DNA from: Cyprinodon diabolis
Lineage: Eukaryota > Chordata > Actinopteri > Cyprinodontiformes > Cyprinodontidae
Direction: 5' to 3'
Length of the DNA stretch: 64,000 nucleotides
NCBI GenBank assembly: GCA_030533445.1
Contig: CM060069.1
Span: 1,007,756-1,071,755 of the forward strand
Shown here: positions 44,601 through 53,997 of the stretch, one piece after another
How positions within the stretch are numbered: position 1 is the stretch's first letter
Layout of the letters: the number at the start of each line of letters is the position of its first letter
Translations under genes and position numbers: made by a program
Notes under the pieces: generated by a model
Seen by the model: only the letters and a program-made list of their open reading frames with translations
The model's database searches: none
What the model was told of the DNA's origin: nothing

Positions 44601-47022
44601 CTCTGGAACGTCTCCTATCATTTGGTCAGCTTGGGTTCTGGCTTTGTCCCCTGAAGGAGACGGGTTCTCTGAGAACATTGTTGCTTCAGTCTCCATCAGA
44701 TGCGGCAACAGGAACAGGTCTGGTCTGGTCCGGTTGGTCCAGGGAGGTTCTGCGGTTCTACCAGCCTGGGAATATATAGGAAGTCTAAAATGGCGGCCTG
44801 AGGGTTGGATGGAGTGCGGCCAGGAGATGAACCGTGGTCCTGAACAGGCGGTTCTGGTTTGACTCCTTCTGCTGCTCAGAACCTCCTTGAGATCCAAACC
44901 TGCCTTTGGTTCCAGCCGTGTGCTCAGAGCGTCACGGTTCTCCTCGCTGTTCTCCCTTTCCTCTGCAGACACATCTCCATGACGCTGCCCGCCAGCTTCA
45001 GAGGGAAGAACGCCACCAGGCTAGACTACGAGCACCAGAACTCCAACCTTTACGCCATCTCAGGTCAGGAGCTGGTTTCATCCAGGAGGTCTTCAGCTCT
45101 TAGGAAACATTCATGTCTTTCATGCTGTGAACGTTTTGGGATGATGTGTCTTTCAGCCATGGACGGGGTTCCTTTCATGATTTCGGAGAAGTTTGCCTGT
45201 GCCTCCTCTGATGTGAGTGTTGGTTGGTGTTTGTTTGCTCTGCTTAACGGATCAGAATGGCCTCTTCTGACCGTCTGTTTGCTCTCAGCTGCAGCAGGTG
45301 GATCTGATGGGCATCACCATCAAGACGCTGGCTGAGATCGAGAAAGAGGTGAGGTAGAAGCAACTGCTCCTCTTTGGGGTTTCACTTCCTCCTCTTCATC
45401 GGGGTTCATGCTGATCTACTAGAACTGAAGCAGATTGACGTCCAACGCTAAGCTCTAGTTAGCATGCTAACGCCGTGCTTCACTCTACTGCTCATTGAAA
45501 CCCAAACCTGAGCTTTCCATGGTTTAGATTTTTAGAAACGTTTGGCTGTGATCAGGGACGGATTTAGGGAATATGGGGCCCTTGGCAAAGACATGAAGGG
45601 GCCCTCTGAATGGAGAAGACAACACATAGAACAGCCCCATTCTCCAGATAGAGAAATGTTACTAGAATAGACATCCATCATCTGTTCTAGGTTGTGTCCC
45701 TCTCTTCTTGTCCCTTTTCTTCTTGTTTTCCTCTCTATGTTTTGTACTCAGCTGACTTTTCATGCTGTCTCTAAAGGAATGAAAGATTTTTTCCAAACAC
45801 TAAGCTCACTTAGCTGATTGCTCCTTCCTGTGTTTCCAAAAAGGCCAAAGTAAATAACCCAGTCCTTCTTTTCACTGTAGACAAGCCATGATCTGCTTAT
45901 CTGTTCTCCATTTTTCATTTGGATGAAATAATAGCTGCATGAATCATGACAGCAGACAAGATAGAGGAGAGCAGGAGGCGGGGTTACCAATCTACTTGCT
46001 CTGGAGAGCAGAGTTCGCTGCTTTTAGATGTTGTCTCCAAAGTCTCCAGTAGCAGAAAAAAGTCTCTAGATTTGGCGCTAGGAGCTTTTTAGAAATCAAA
46101 GTGCTAGAGGGGTCTGAAAAGTGGCTAAATATAGCGACTAAAGCGCTAAGTTGGCAACACTGCTCTTTGCATGGTTTGTTTTCAAATGGTTTGCTGCTGT
46201 CTGTTTGGACCTTTCTGAACATGTGCAGCAAATGGACTGATCCAATATGGTGGACACTGAAGGGGGGGGCTGATCCAATATGGTGGACACTGAAGGGGGG
46301 GGCTGATCCAAAAGGGTGGACCCTAAAGGGAAGGGGGGACTGATCCAATATGGTGGACACTGAGGATGATGTGAACAAATGAGGAATAGTTGTATGAACC
46401 ATATATGGAAACAGAGTTTTATGGGGCCCCCAGGAATTTGGGGCCCTGGGGAACTGCCTAGTATTGCCTAATGGAAACCCCCCCCCCCCGGCTGTGAGGG
46501 TTTGAAGTCAATCGTTCATTCTTACATTTAAAACATGCCCCTCATTTCATCCAACAGAAGCGCAGCGATGCGTGTGGGCGGGGTTTTAGGAGAGCTGGGT
46601 TTTGTGGCTCCATGTTTACCAGATTGTTGAACGTTTCTTCCAGTAAAGTTCCAGGTGAGGGAAATCCATGGAGCAGCATAGAGCTGCAGCTGTGGCTCAT
46701 TCTAAACGCTTTTATCCCAGCTGGTTTTAGCGGTGAGGCTTTTGGAGGAAGGAGCGCAGGTACACCTGCGACTCCTCAGGGAAGCGTTCTCTGCTAGACC
46801 AGGTCAGCTGCGTCCAGCAGAGCCGTTCCTGGACTTACAGGCTGTCTCCAGCTGGGGTCGCTGTGGCAGCATCTAAGGGAGCTTTCCTAAAGCTGGGCTC
46901 TGATTGAACGTCATGTTTCTGTCTTTGTGCTTCAGTATGATTACAGTTTCCGCACGGAGCACAGCGCAGCGGCTCGCCTCCCCCCCAGCCCCACACGGAC
47001 CTCCCTGAGCTCCGAAGCTTGA
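38517..47022 (+). CDS. mvb12b: Multivesicular body subunit 12B, nine coding exons
   Basis: MVB12B is a subunit of ESCRT-I (with TSG101, VPS28 and VPS37), which sorts ubiquitinated cargo into multivesicular endosomes in the cytosol and on endosomal membranes. The coding exons are 38517-38627, 38806-38913, 41052-41148, 41254-41383, 41464-41601, 44969-45063, 45157-45212, 45289-45348 and 46936-47022, all with AG/GT borders and matching phases, totalling 293 codons plus stop. The MABP domain spans roughly residues 16-160 (DPITGVGVVASRNRAPTGYD, KVTRYLCFTR, LIDIKDTLPVGFIPIQETVD, CIKFIPRDSTEAAICDIR, YTFIGELNNMGIWYRMG). A variable linker follows (about 161-193). The UMA region lies at about 222-272 (AMDGVPFMISEKF, GITIKTLAEIEKE). 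The chosen start is the family's conserved MPEV methionine; an upstream exon with another start, as in mammals, is possible because the exon is open upstream (SSAA). Its introns contain three minisatellites. Confidence 0.95.
38806..38913 (+). CDS. mvb12b: mvb12b coding exon 2
   Basis: The acceptor TTCCTCTAG ends at 38805 and the donor GTAAGT is at 38914. It encodes 36 residues, including DADLWKDGLFKSKVTRYLCF, phase 0 to phase 0. Confidence 0.93.
39412..40790. repeat. CpG-rich 29-31-bp minisatellite in mvb12b intron 2
   Basis: About 45 imperfect copies of GTCGGCCCGTCTGCGGCGGC followed by variable endings (CAGGGGCCT, CGGAGCCTGTG or CGGGGGCTAAC) fill most of the intron. CpG density is far above that of the surrounding DNA. 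Long open frames through it (Ala/Arg/Gly/Pro-rich) follow from composition and have no splice support. Confidence 0.95.
41052..41148 (+). CDS. mvb12b: mvb12b coding exon 3
   Basis: The acceptor CTGTTCTAG ends at 41051 and the donor GTAAGT is at 41149. It encodes SHLGNVLVDMKLIDIKDTLP and the GFIPIQETVDT segment, ending in phase 1. Intron 2 before it is 2.1 kb and mostly minisatellite. Confidence 0.93.
41254..41383 (+). CDS. mvb12b: mvb12b coding exon 4
   Basis: The acceptor CTCCACAG ends at 41253 and the donor GTGAGC is at 41384. It completes a glutamine codon, then encodes EQAFRKRRLCIKFIPRDSTE to YTFIG, ending in phase 2. Confidence 0.93.
41464..41601 (+). CDS. mvb12b: mvb12b coding exon 5
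   Basis: The acceptor TTGGCTGGCAG ends at 41463 and the donor GTACGT is at 41602. It encodes ELNNMGIWYRMGTVPRAQD and a Thr/Pro/Asn/Ala-rich linker that is poorly conserved in the family. It ends in phase 2. Confidence 0.9.
41745..42365. repeat. 16/24-bp minisatellite in mvb12b intron 5
   Basis: The repeated unit is GGTCTCTGACCCCTCA (16 bases), with some units extended by GTGTCTCA to 24 bases. The 16/24 pattern itself recurs in longer blocks with marker variants CCCCTCCGG and CCCCTTAGTG. Confidence 0.95.
42440..42610 (+). repeat. Dispersed-repeat fragment in mvb12b intron 5
   Basis: This sequence (CACATTACAGAGGAATGAAA, then GGGGAGCAGGGGGCCGCC and GGGGTTAGGGGTCTCGCTCA) resembles the fragment nested in the Tc1 element at 37160. 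It adjoins the GACGTC minisatellite directly. Confidence 0.5.
42610..44620. repeat. 41/59-bp GACGTC minisatellite in mvb12b intron 5
   Basis: The core unit is 41 bases (GACGTCTTCAGGACGTCC, then TCTGGAACGTCTCCTCTCAGACA), and some units carry an extra 18 bases (GACGTCTCCTGTCAGACG). Most units contain two GACGTC palindromes. Longer blocks repeat: a doubled CTCTGGAACGTCTC occurs near 43515, 43840 and 44275, and a CCCCTGG variant near 43395 and 43706. All three plus frames stay open for about 700 codons, because the unit lacks stops and its length cycles the frame. Confidence 0.95.
44969..45063 (+). CDS. mvb12b: mvb12b coding exon 6
   Basis: The acceptor TTTCCTCTGCAG ends at 44968 and the donor GTCAGG is at 45064. 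It encodes HISMTLPASFRGKNATRLDY and EHQNSNLYAIS. Intron 5 before it is 3.4 kb and contains two minisatellites. Confidence 0.92.
45157..45212 (+). CDS. mvb12b: mvb12b coding exon 7
   Basis: The acceptor GTGTCTTTCAG ends at 45156 and the donor GTGAGT is at 45213. It encodes AMDGVPFMISEKFACASSD, the start of the UMA region. Confidence 0.92.
45289..45348 (+). CDS. mvb12b: mvb12b coding exon 8
   Basis: The acceptor TTGCTCTCAG ends at 45288 and the donor GTGAGG is at 45349. Exactly 20 codons, LQQVDLMGITIKTLAEIEKE, phase 0. Confidence 0.92.
45553..46480. repeat. Degenerate transposon-like block in mvb12b intron 8
   Basis: The left edge CAGGGACGGATTTAGGG with ATGGGGCCCTTGGCAAAG and the right edge ATTTGGGGCCCTGGGGAACTGCC look like opposing ends of a dispersed element. 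Inside are GTTGGCAACACTGC and related motifs that I associate with fish DNA transposons, plus three copies of a roughly 42-base GATCCAATATGGTGGACACTGA unit at 46237-46365. No transposase is readable. Confidence 0.4.
46936..47022 (+). CDS. mvb12b: mvb12b last coding exon
   Basis: The acceptor TTTGTGCTTCAG ends at 46935. It encodes YDYSFRTEHSAAARLPPSPT followed by RTSLSSEA and a TGA stop at 47020. The C-terminal tail after PSPT differs from the mammalian one, which is normal for this family. Confidence 0.92.
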   Translation, partial: YDYSFRTEHSAAARLPPSPTRTSLSSEA

Positions 47023-48390
47023 CGCTCCTCTTTCTGAACCGCCCTGTTGGTAGGGAACACCCACAGGAGAGACCTGCACACAACTACTGAGTACCTGGCC
47101 CCCACCGCGTGAAGAAGGTCCGAGTCCAGCTGGAGCTGCTGTTCCCTTCATACGCAGGGCAGAGCGGATCCAGGGGGGCGACAGCAGCTCTGCTCCTTCT
47201 AAACCAGCCGCCGCTCTCAATCAACACTCCAGCAGGAAGTTCACCTTCTTTGTCTCTAAAGGGAAAAATGTGTCGATCTCTTCTTCTTACTGTAGTAAAG
47301 TGACTGGACTGTAAGTGCACTTTGTGTTTGGGACATGCTCAGTGTGCCTCCTGTTTGCCTTCCATGTCCTGTAACCACTTCTCCGTGTTTCTGCGTGAGC
47401 CTGCGTCCAGAGGCGCGAAGGAACCTCCGTCACCAACAGCTCCCACCACTAAGCTACAAGCGAACCGCCATAACGCCTCCATTAATCAGCTGGAGGAGAA
47501 AACGAGGCGTTAGCTCGATTACTCATCATTTTGCTGAAGGTTTCACTGATGAAATCATTTCCTCAGTCAGTTTCAGCCCCCAGGGAAAGTTACAGGAATT
47601 CTAAAACACAGTTTAGTTCAACTTCTGATGACGTTACAGGAGAGAAGGTCAAAGTTCACGGCTTGGCTCTGATTAGCTGCTAGCATCATGAGCAGGTAGC
47701 CGTTGTTTTTACTGTCCTGCCTCTCAGTGAGAAATGTTACACCATCCTTTCTAAAACTTTTGGTCCAATCGTCTATTTATACTTTTGATTTTGATGCTGG
47801 AGCTTTTCAGCCCAGTTCTCCCAGTCTGATCCGTACCAGTGAGTGACTGGTCAACATGTGTTTACTCTGTGGTTTCATGCATTTCACCTGCTAAACCCAC
47901 CCTTTTTATCTTGTTTAAGCATTTATTAATTGTTGCAGCTCTACGTATTGCAGTATTGTCGGGTCACTGCTGCAGCGGTTTAGCTACACTCGGTTTTAAC
48001 CATTTCACTTTTGTGATTCTACTTTAAACTGTTTTAACATAGAGAAACACTCGTTGCACTGTTGATAAGATCACCAGAGGACAGCATCCCTGTGCTAATG
48101 CTAAGCTAACCTTGTGTGTTTATTAAGTGTTCGTTTCTAGCTCTGTCTGTAGCTCACTAACTGCAGCTAATCCTGTTTCCACAGTGTTAGTCTGCCTGCA
48201 TGAGGAAATGCTTCAGTAAAAGGATTTAGGAAATTTTAGGGGAAAATATTCAGAAACAGATTTTTATTCTTTAAAAGTATAAATCACATGTAGTGGAACC
48301 TGTGTTATAAGGATGTTAATTAAACTGTGATGAACAAGTCGAATCGTCCTGATTTTCTTTTTATTACAGATGCTTAAAAAAAATAATAAA
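47023..48390 (+). other. mvb12b: Probable mvb12b 3' UTR and flank
   Basis: This is non-coding sequence after the stop codon with no recognised element. Candidate polyadenylation signals AATAAA lie at 48385-48390 and 48448-48453. The UTR may end earlier; nothing in the sequence fixes the cleavage site. Confidence 0.5.
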
Positions 48391-48529
48391 ACTTCTAAAT
48401 AATCAAAACAGATTTTATTTATAAATTATATTTGATAGAAACACAAAAATAAAACATCAGTCCCACATTTCAGAGCTCAGCAGCATCACTGCTCATTGAG
48501 CTTTGGCCATCATTCATTCATTCATTCAT

Positions 48530-49240
48530 CCATCATTCAATTCTATTCAGTTTATTTCTATAGCTCCAATTCACATCATGTCATCTCAGGTCACTTTCCA
48601 GTTCACCAGATCATCCAGTCAGACTGATTCAAAGTTTTCTATCTAAGGAAAACCAGCTGATTGCATCGACTCATTGACTCTTCAGCAATCCCTCACACTA
48701 AGCATGCTTGTAGCGACAGTGGAGAGGAAAAACTCCCTTTGAACAGGAAGAAACCTCCAGCAGAACCAGGCTCAGTGTGAGCGGCCATCTGCTGAGGCCC
48801 ACTGGGGTTCAAGGAGACAGAAGCATCTCTCATCCATCTACATCCACTAATCATTCATCTGTCATTCTTTATCTATTAGATTTTGCGGTGGAACCTTTTT
48901 CAGAAATTAGGTAGGAGAATTTCTGCGGCCATTTTTGTCATGTGTCTCTGTTTTTAACCAGTACACACGAGGAGCGATGGATGGCTGTCACCACTCTGAA
49001 ACCCAAAACACAGGATGGCAGTGGTTACGCATCACTATCCAGTTCCCTGTCTGCAAGAAATGACTGAGAAAAAGCAGCGAGAGCAGAACGTTAGAGATTG
49101 AACTAACAGATTCTGCAGAGTGGGAGAATAGAGATAGAATGAAGCAGAATGATGAAAAAGGGGTCCCTATGTCCTCCAGCAGTCTAAGCCTATAGCAGCA
49201 GAACTATAGAGAAAGATCAGGATAACCTGAGCCACTCTAA
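48530..49240 (-). mobile_element. Antisense L2-like LINE 3' pieces
   Basis: The stretch 48535-48826 is the reverse complement of the LINE tail and 3' UTR (AGCTCCAATTCACATCATG through CCACTGGGGTTCAAGGAGAC). After about 235 unrelated bases (48827-49060), a more upstream part of the LINE 3' UTR follows (49062-49235, AGAGCAGAACGTTAGAGATTG to AACCTGAGCCACTCTAAC). This is consistent with one copy interrupted or rearranged. Confidence 0.85.
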
Positions 49241-49860
49241 CTTTATGAATGCAGAGGAACCTCAGCAGCATGGCCGACATTGTTCAGTCCTTTAGAATGT
49301 TGTTCTGGTTTGAACCATGCAACCATTGCTGGACCCAACGCATCATAACTTATATCCAGAGGAACATTAAGTATTCAACTGAACCTCATTCAGCTGCCTG
49401 CTCTCCAGCACAGCAGCTGCTTTTAGACAGCAGCCTGTAAAACCTTTAAGATGCGCCACGTAGTCGGCATGTTTACAGATATGTTTACAGCATCAGCTCC
49501 AGCTTATTTCCCATAAAAACATTTTACAACTGCTGCTTTAAAATGACTATTGTGGACATGTGGTCCATGGTTGATGAAAGCCTGTGCTGTCCTCTGTCTC
49601 TCTGTGTGTGTGTGTGCCTCATTACTTTAACAGGGTGTAAACTGTTCCCAACATTAGCCTTCAATCTTTCCTTCCTTTGACCATAACCTTCGTTAAACAG
49701 CTGCCAACCAAACTAGCGCCGGGGCTGTTAACGAGGCGTCAGACAAACACTACAGCTGTTACCTCACTTTGACAGGAAGCACCACTTTGCAACCATCTCC
49801 CAAGAACTGACACTGAAACAAAAAGGGTGAGTTAATATCTAGCAGAGTGTCATGAAAGAT
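49241..49860. other. Intergenic sequence, no gene seen
   Basis: This is unique-looking DNA with a short GT microsatellite near 49600-49616. Nothing coding is supported. Confidence 0.5.
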
Positions 49861-49865
49861 GAACA

Positions 49866-50143
49866 TATGATTTATTTATAATTTAATTCATAAACACTTT
49901 GTTGACCCCAAAGGAAAATTAGATGTTGTTTTGACTCATGTATTTGTTCCAGTGAGTTGTAGATGTTGAAGGCTGTGGGCGTCTGTTCTACTGAGGAGAT
50001 CGGAGCAAGCAGGTGGATGATGACATCATCAGCTCCATCTCCGTGGCGATAAGCAAACTGCAGGGGGTCCGGATAGCTGCTGGTTTGATTGCTGAGGTGA
50101 ACCAACAGAAGTCTCTCTAGGAACTTCATGATGTGGTTGTCAG
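49866..50143 (-). pseudogene. Antisense reverse transcriptase fragment of a second LINE family
   Basis: Minus-strand translation gives FLERLLLVHLSNQTSSYPD, then PLQFAYRHGDGADDVIIHLL, matching the RT motif region of fish non-LTR elements (LERLVL, then PLQFAYR and a DDAI-like block). A frameshift just upstream separates it from the SDYRP motif contained in the 59-bp repeats that follow. This family differs from the L2-like copies elsewhere in the window. Confidence 0.75.
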
Positions 50144-50623
50144 GGCAGGAGGTCTATAGTCACTGAAGACTGCTGGCTGAGTCTTCTTTGGTCCTGGAAC
50201 AAGGCAGGAGGTCTATAGTCACTGAGGACCGCTGGCTGAGTCTTCTTTGGTCCTGGAACAAGGCAGGAGGTCTATAGTCACTGAGGACTGCTGGCTGAGT
50301 CTTCTTTGGTCCTGGAACAAGGCAGGAGGTCTATAGTCACTGAGGACCGCTGGCTGAGTCTTCTTTGGTCCTGGATCGAGGCAGGAGGTCTATAGTCACT
50401 GAGGACTGCTGGCTGAGTCTTCTTTGGTCCTGGAACAAGACAGGAGGTCTATAGTCAGTGAGGACTGCTGGCTGAGTCTTCTTTGGTCCTGGAACAAGGC
50501 AGGAGGTCTATAGTCGCTGAGGACCGCTGGCTGAGTCTTCTTTGGTCCTGGAACAAGGCAGGAGGTCTATAGTCGCTGAGGACTGCTGGCTGAGTCTTCT
50601 TTGGTCCTGGAACAAGGCAGGAG
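50144..50623 (-). repeat. 59-bp tandem repeat derived from LINE RT sequence, about eight copies
   Basis: The motif AGGTCTATAG recurs every 59 bases from 50151 (50210, 50269 and onward). On the minus strand each unit reads as the RT segment PGPKKTQPAV-SDYRPPAL, so the array was built from the coding sequence of the adjacent antisense LINE. Copies differ at a few positions (GACCGC/GACTGC, GGATCGAGG/GGAACAAGG). Confidence 0.92.
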
Positions 50624-51750
50624 TGTCATTTAAATCCCAGATCAAAGAGGTTTCTAGAATTTCCTTCTTTCCTCTGAGGAATATTGCAAAAATGAGCAAT
50701 CTCCTGTCCAGGGGTGATGCTGAGAAACTAGTCCATGCATTTGTTACTTCAAGGCTGGACTATTGTAATTCTTTAGTATCAGGAAGTCCACAAACTGTAG
50801 TTAAAAGCCTTCAGCTGATCCAAAATGCTGCAGCCAGAGTTCTGATGAAAATGAAAAAGAGAGATCATATCTCTCCTATCCTGGCTTCTCTTCATTGGCT
50901 TCCTGTTAAATCCAGAATAGAATTTAAAATCCTCCTTCTCACATATAAAGCCTTAAATGGCCAAGCTCCATCTGATATCAGAGATCTGATTGTTCCTTAT
51001 GTTCCTAACAGAGCACTTCACTCTCAATCTGCAGGTTTACTAGTGGTTCCTAGAATTTCTAAAAGTAGAATGGGAGGCAGATCTTTTAGTTCTCAGGCTC
51101 CTCTCCTGTGGAACCAACTACCAGTTTTAGTCCGTGAGGCAGACACCCTGTCTACTTTTAAGGCTAGGCTTAAAACTTTCCTTTTTGATAAAGCTTCTAG
51201 TTAGAGTGGCTCAGGTTATCCTGATCTATCTCTATAGTTCTGCTGCTATAGGCTTAGACTGCTGGAGGACATAGGGACCCCTTTTTCATCATTCTGCTTC
51301 ATCCTATCTCTATTCTCCCACTCTGCAGAATCTGTTAGTTCAATCTCTAACGTTCTGCTCTCTCTGCTTTTTCTCATAGTAGCTTCATCTGGTCTGTTCC
51401 TGTTTGGCTGTGACTCCATCCTGGAGAGAAATATCAGCTGTGCTGCTGCCATCAACACCTTTGTTTCTAGATGTTGGAGCTTGGCCTGTTTTCCAGTGTA
51501 GTCCTGTTTCTCTGACTGTGACTAACTGGATGTGCTCTCTTCATCCTCTGACATGGGAGCTGGCTCGGAGCTCGTCTGCCTGGCTGTGTGTTTCCTGGAC
51601 GGGGCCGCCTGTGGAGCTGGTTGACAGTTGCCTTTTGTATCTATGCTTCTTTTTCTATGTCTGCTTCTGTCTCCTTGAACCCCAGTGGGCCTCAGCAGAT
51701 GGCCGCTCACACTGAGCCTGGTTCTGCTGGAGGTTTCTTCCTGTTCAAAG
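50624..51750 (+). mobile_element. Sense L2-like LINE fragment (RT C-terminus and 3' UTR)
   Basis: This stretch corresponds to 33538-34673 of the array-inserted LINE. The RT C-terminal frame is open to its stop at 51204 (KSQIKEVSRISF to FLFDKASS), and I count only six amino-acid differences from the 33538-34119 copy, so both inserted fairly recently. It lacks the 5' RT motifs and, unusually, the last part of the 3' UTR and the tail, being cut at 51750. Confidence 0.9.
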
Positions 51751-51845
51751 GGGGCCTGGGTAGCAATCAGGAGTTAAGGGTCTTTCTCAGAGAGCCAGGT
51801 TTACAAGCTCTATGCCCTAACCACTAGGCTGCCACTCCAACCCTT
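51751..51845. repeat. Dispersed-repeat fragment
   Basis: GAGTTAAGGGTCTTTCTCAG and CCCTAACCACTAGGCTGCCA resemble the family at 37160 and 42440 and mark the abrupt end of the LINE fragment. Confidence 0.45.
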
Positions 51846-52105
51846 TAAGTTGCGTCTGTATTCTCCTCATTATTTCCTTCTTAAGGGCTGTTTTTTCCTT
51901 CAGATCACCACTGATCCATGGTTTATTGTTTGGGAATCATTTCCCTGTTCTGGTAGGGATGTTTTATGTACCAAGAGGTTGATGTAGTCAGTCACACTCA
52001 GTCATTGCATTGATATCATCTCCATGTGGCCGACCTAGTGCATCCAGTCTCTAGCCTCCTGTGACCGTCTCCTTGCAGTTCTGTTTAATGCAGGTTTCCT
52101 CTTAT
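51846..52105 (-). pseudogene. Antisense LINE remnant upstream of RT
   Basis: Read on the minus strand, this has a DYINLLV block followed, after frameshifts, by a QTINHGS-like stretch. I recognise these as the linker between endonuclease and RT in fish LINEs (DYINF, then the NNKPWIT motif). Orientation and order fit it being the 5' part of the copy whose RT lies at 49866-50623, separated from it by the inserted sense L2 fragment. Confidence 0.55.
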
Positions 52106-53410
52106 GAAGGGGCTGGTACATTGAGCAGAGAAAGGCAACATTCTGATTTCCAAAGAGAAGGTCTTACTTTAAAAGCATGATCCTTTGATATTTGCATAAA
52201 ATAAGTCCAAAGTTTTTTTACATTTTTTTTTACTTGTTCAGCAGCTAACAAACTTTTGTTTGCAGTGCAGCAGAGAGTGAGACGTGATTAAAATCACCAG
52301 CTATTTTTGGTCTGTAGCTTGGCCTGAACTAACCTGATGACATCACACAGAGCAGGAAGTCATTGCAATGGCTGATGGTGGAACACACGTCTATGGTAGC
52401 TAAAGTAACACATAAACTTTTTGTTTAAATCATATCGAAAGAATTACTGCTAACAATTAAAGACCTGGGCTGCAGAGACAAGATTCTACTGGGTTGGTCA
52501 GAAAACTGTCAGAGCTATGATCCTTAGCCATGTATCAGTGAAATAACTCCTCTCAGGGTTTAGGGTTCATCCAACTTGTTGCCCAGAAATCTCAAATTGT
52601 CCATAATACTCGATAGAAGTATTGTTTTCTTCTTCTCTCCCCTCTTTACTCCCGCTCTGCTTCCCTTTTCTACTCATTTAGGAGATAGTCCTGTCGTTCA
52701 CGTATCATTTGAATTTTTTGAAAATGTAAAAATGTAAATAAATCGGATGTATCTGGATGCATAAAAATAATGTTGCTGTGGATTATAACAGATCTGCATC
52801 TTTCCAGCATCCAGGAGCATCAGCATGTGTTTCTCCTCGGTGATTGCTAGCATCTTCTCAGCTGTATCCTAAAGAGAAACAACCTTCTGATAAAATAAAA
52901 CTGCTCAGGTCTGCCAGCCCAGCATGTGCTGATCCACAGCTGTAGACTGTTGGTCCAGTAGCAGCTTCTGCTCACTTCTGATATCTGAAAAAGTGAGTCT
53001 CATTTTTCTCAAACTGCATCTGTGTCTTTGCTTTATTTTCTCAGTTAATTAACAACCAACAGCAGCAGTTATCTGACTTTTCGACCACTGAGAACCAGAT
53101 GCTTTTTGATATTTTGAGATGTAAAACACTGAAACTGGAAGCGGTGATTTTATAACACGACCCTGTAGCTGTTAGATCCAGTTTGATCTTTTATAGGAGT
53201 CACATGTGACATAAATACCAGTATAACTGGAGAGACCTACACCACATCACAGAACTCTGTTAAAAAGCACCAACTATGCACTGGCTCTAAAAAACTAAAA
53301 CTTATAATAAACAGTTGTTTATGAAGAGTAAGAGTTGAAAACATGCTATTTTTTAACCTTCACTTCAAACCTCCCTTTTTCATGTAGTTAGAAAGGCTTA
53401 GAGTATAAAT
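52106..53410. other. Intergenic sequence, no gene seen
   Basis: This is AT-rich unique-looking DNA with no open frame of note and no recognised repeat. Confidence 0.5.
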
Positions 53411-53997
53411 AAATTTCTATTCATTGTATTTCTATAGCTCCAATTCACATCATGTCATCTCAGGTCACTTTCCAGTTCACCAGATCATCCAGTCAGATTG
53501 ATTCAAAGTTTTCTGTCTAAGGAAAACCAGCTGATTGCATCGACTCATTGACTCTTCAGCAATCCCTCACACTAAGCATGCTTGTAGCGACAGTGGAGAG
53601 GAAAAACTCCCTTTGAACAGGAAGAAACCTCCAGCAGAACCAGGCTCAGTGTGAGCGGCCATCTGCTGAGGCCCACTGGGGTTCAAGGAGACAGAAGCAG
53701 ACATAGAAAAAGAAGCATAGATACAAAAGGCAACTGTCAACCAGCTCCACAGGCGGCCCCGTCCAGGAAACACACAGCCAGACAGACGAGCTCCGAGCCA
53801 GCTCCCATGTCAGAGGATGAAGAGAGCACATCCAGTTAGTCACAGTCAGAGAAACAGGACTACACTGGAAAACAGGCCAAGCTCCAACATCTAGAAACAA
53901 AGGTGTTGACGGCAGCAGCACAGCTGATATTTCTCTCCAGGATGGAGTCACAGCCAAACAGGAACAGACCAGATGAAGCTACTATGAGAAAAAGTAG
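53411..53997 (-). mobile_element. Antisense L2-like LINE 3' end
   Basis: This is the reverse complement of the LINE 3' UTR and tail, nearly identical to 34290-34850 and 51365-51750. It stops at TACTATGAGAAAAAGTA and abuts the gypsy remnant. Confidence 0.9.

Noticed and set aside
42498..44862. Three overlapping plus-strand frames of about 700 codons
   Set aside because: The same 41/59-bp unit read in three frames; all are open because the unit lacks stops. No exon borders, and the region is intronic.
46835..47320. Open frames overlapping the last mvb12b exon on the minus strand and in the 3' UTR
   Set aside because: They are shadows of the coding exon and GC-rich UTR with no family resemblance.
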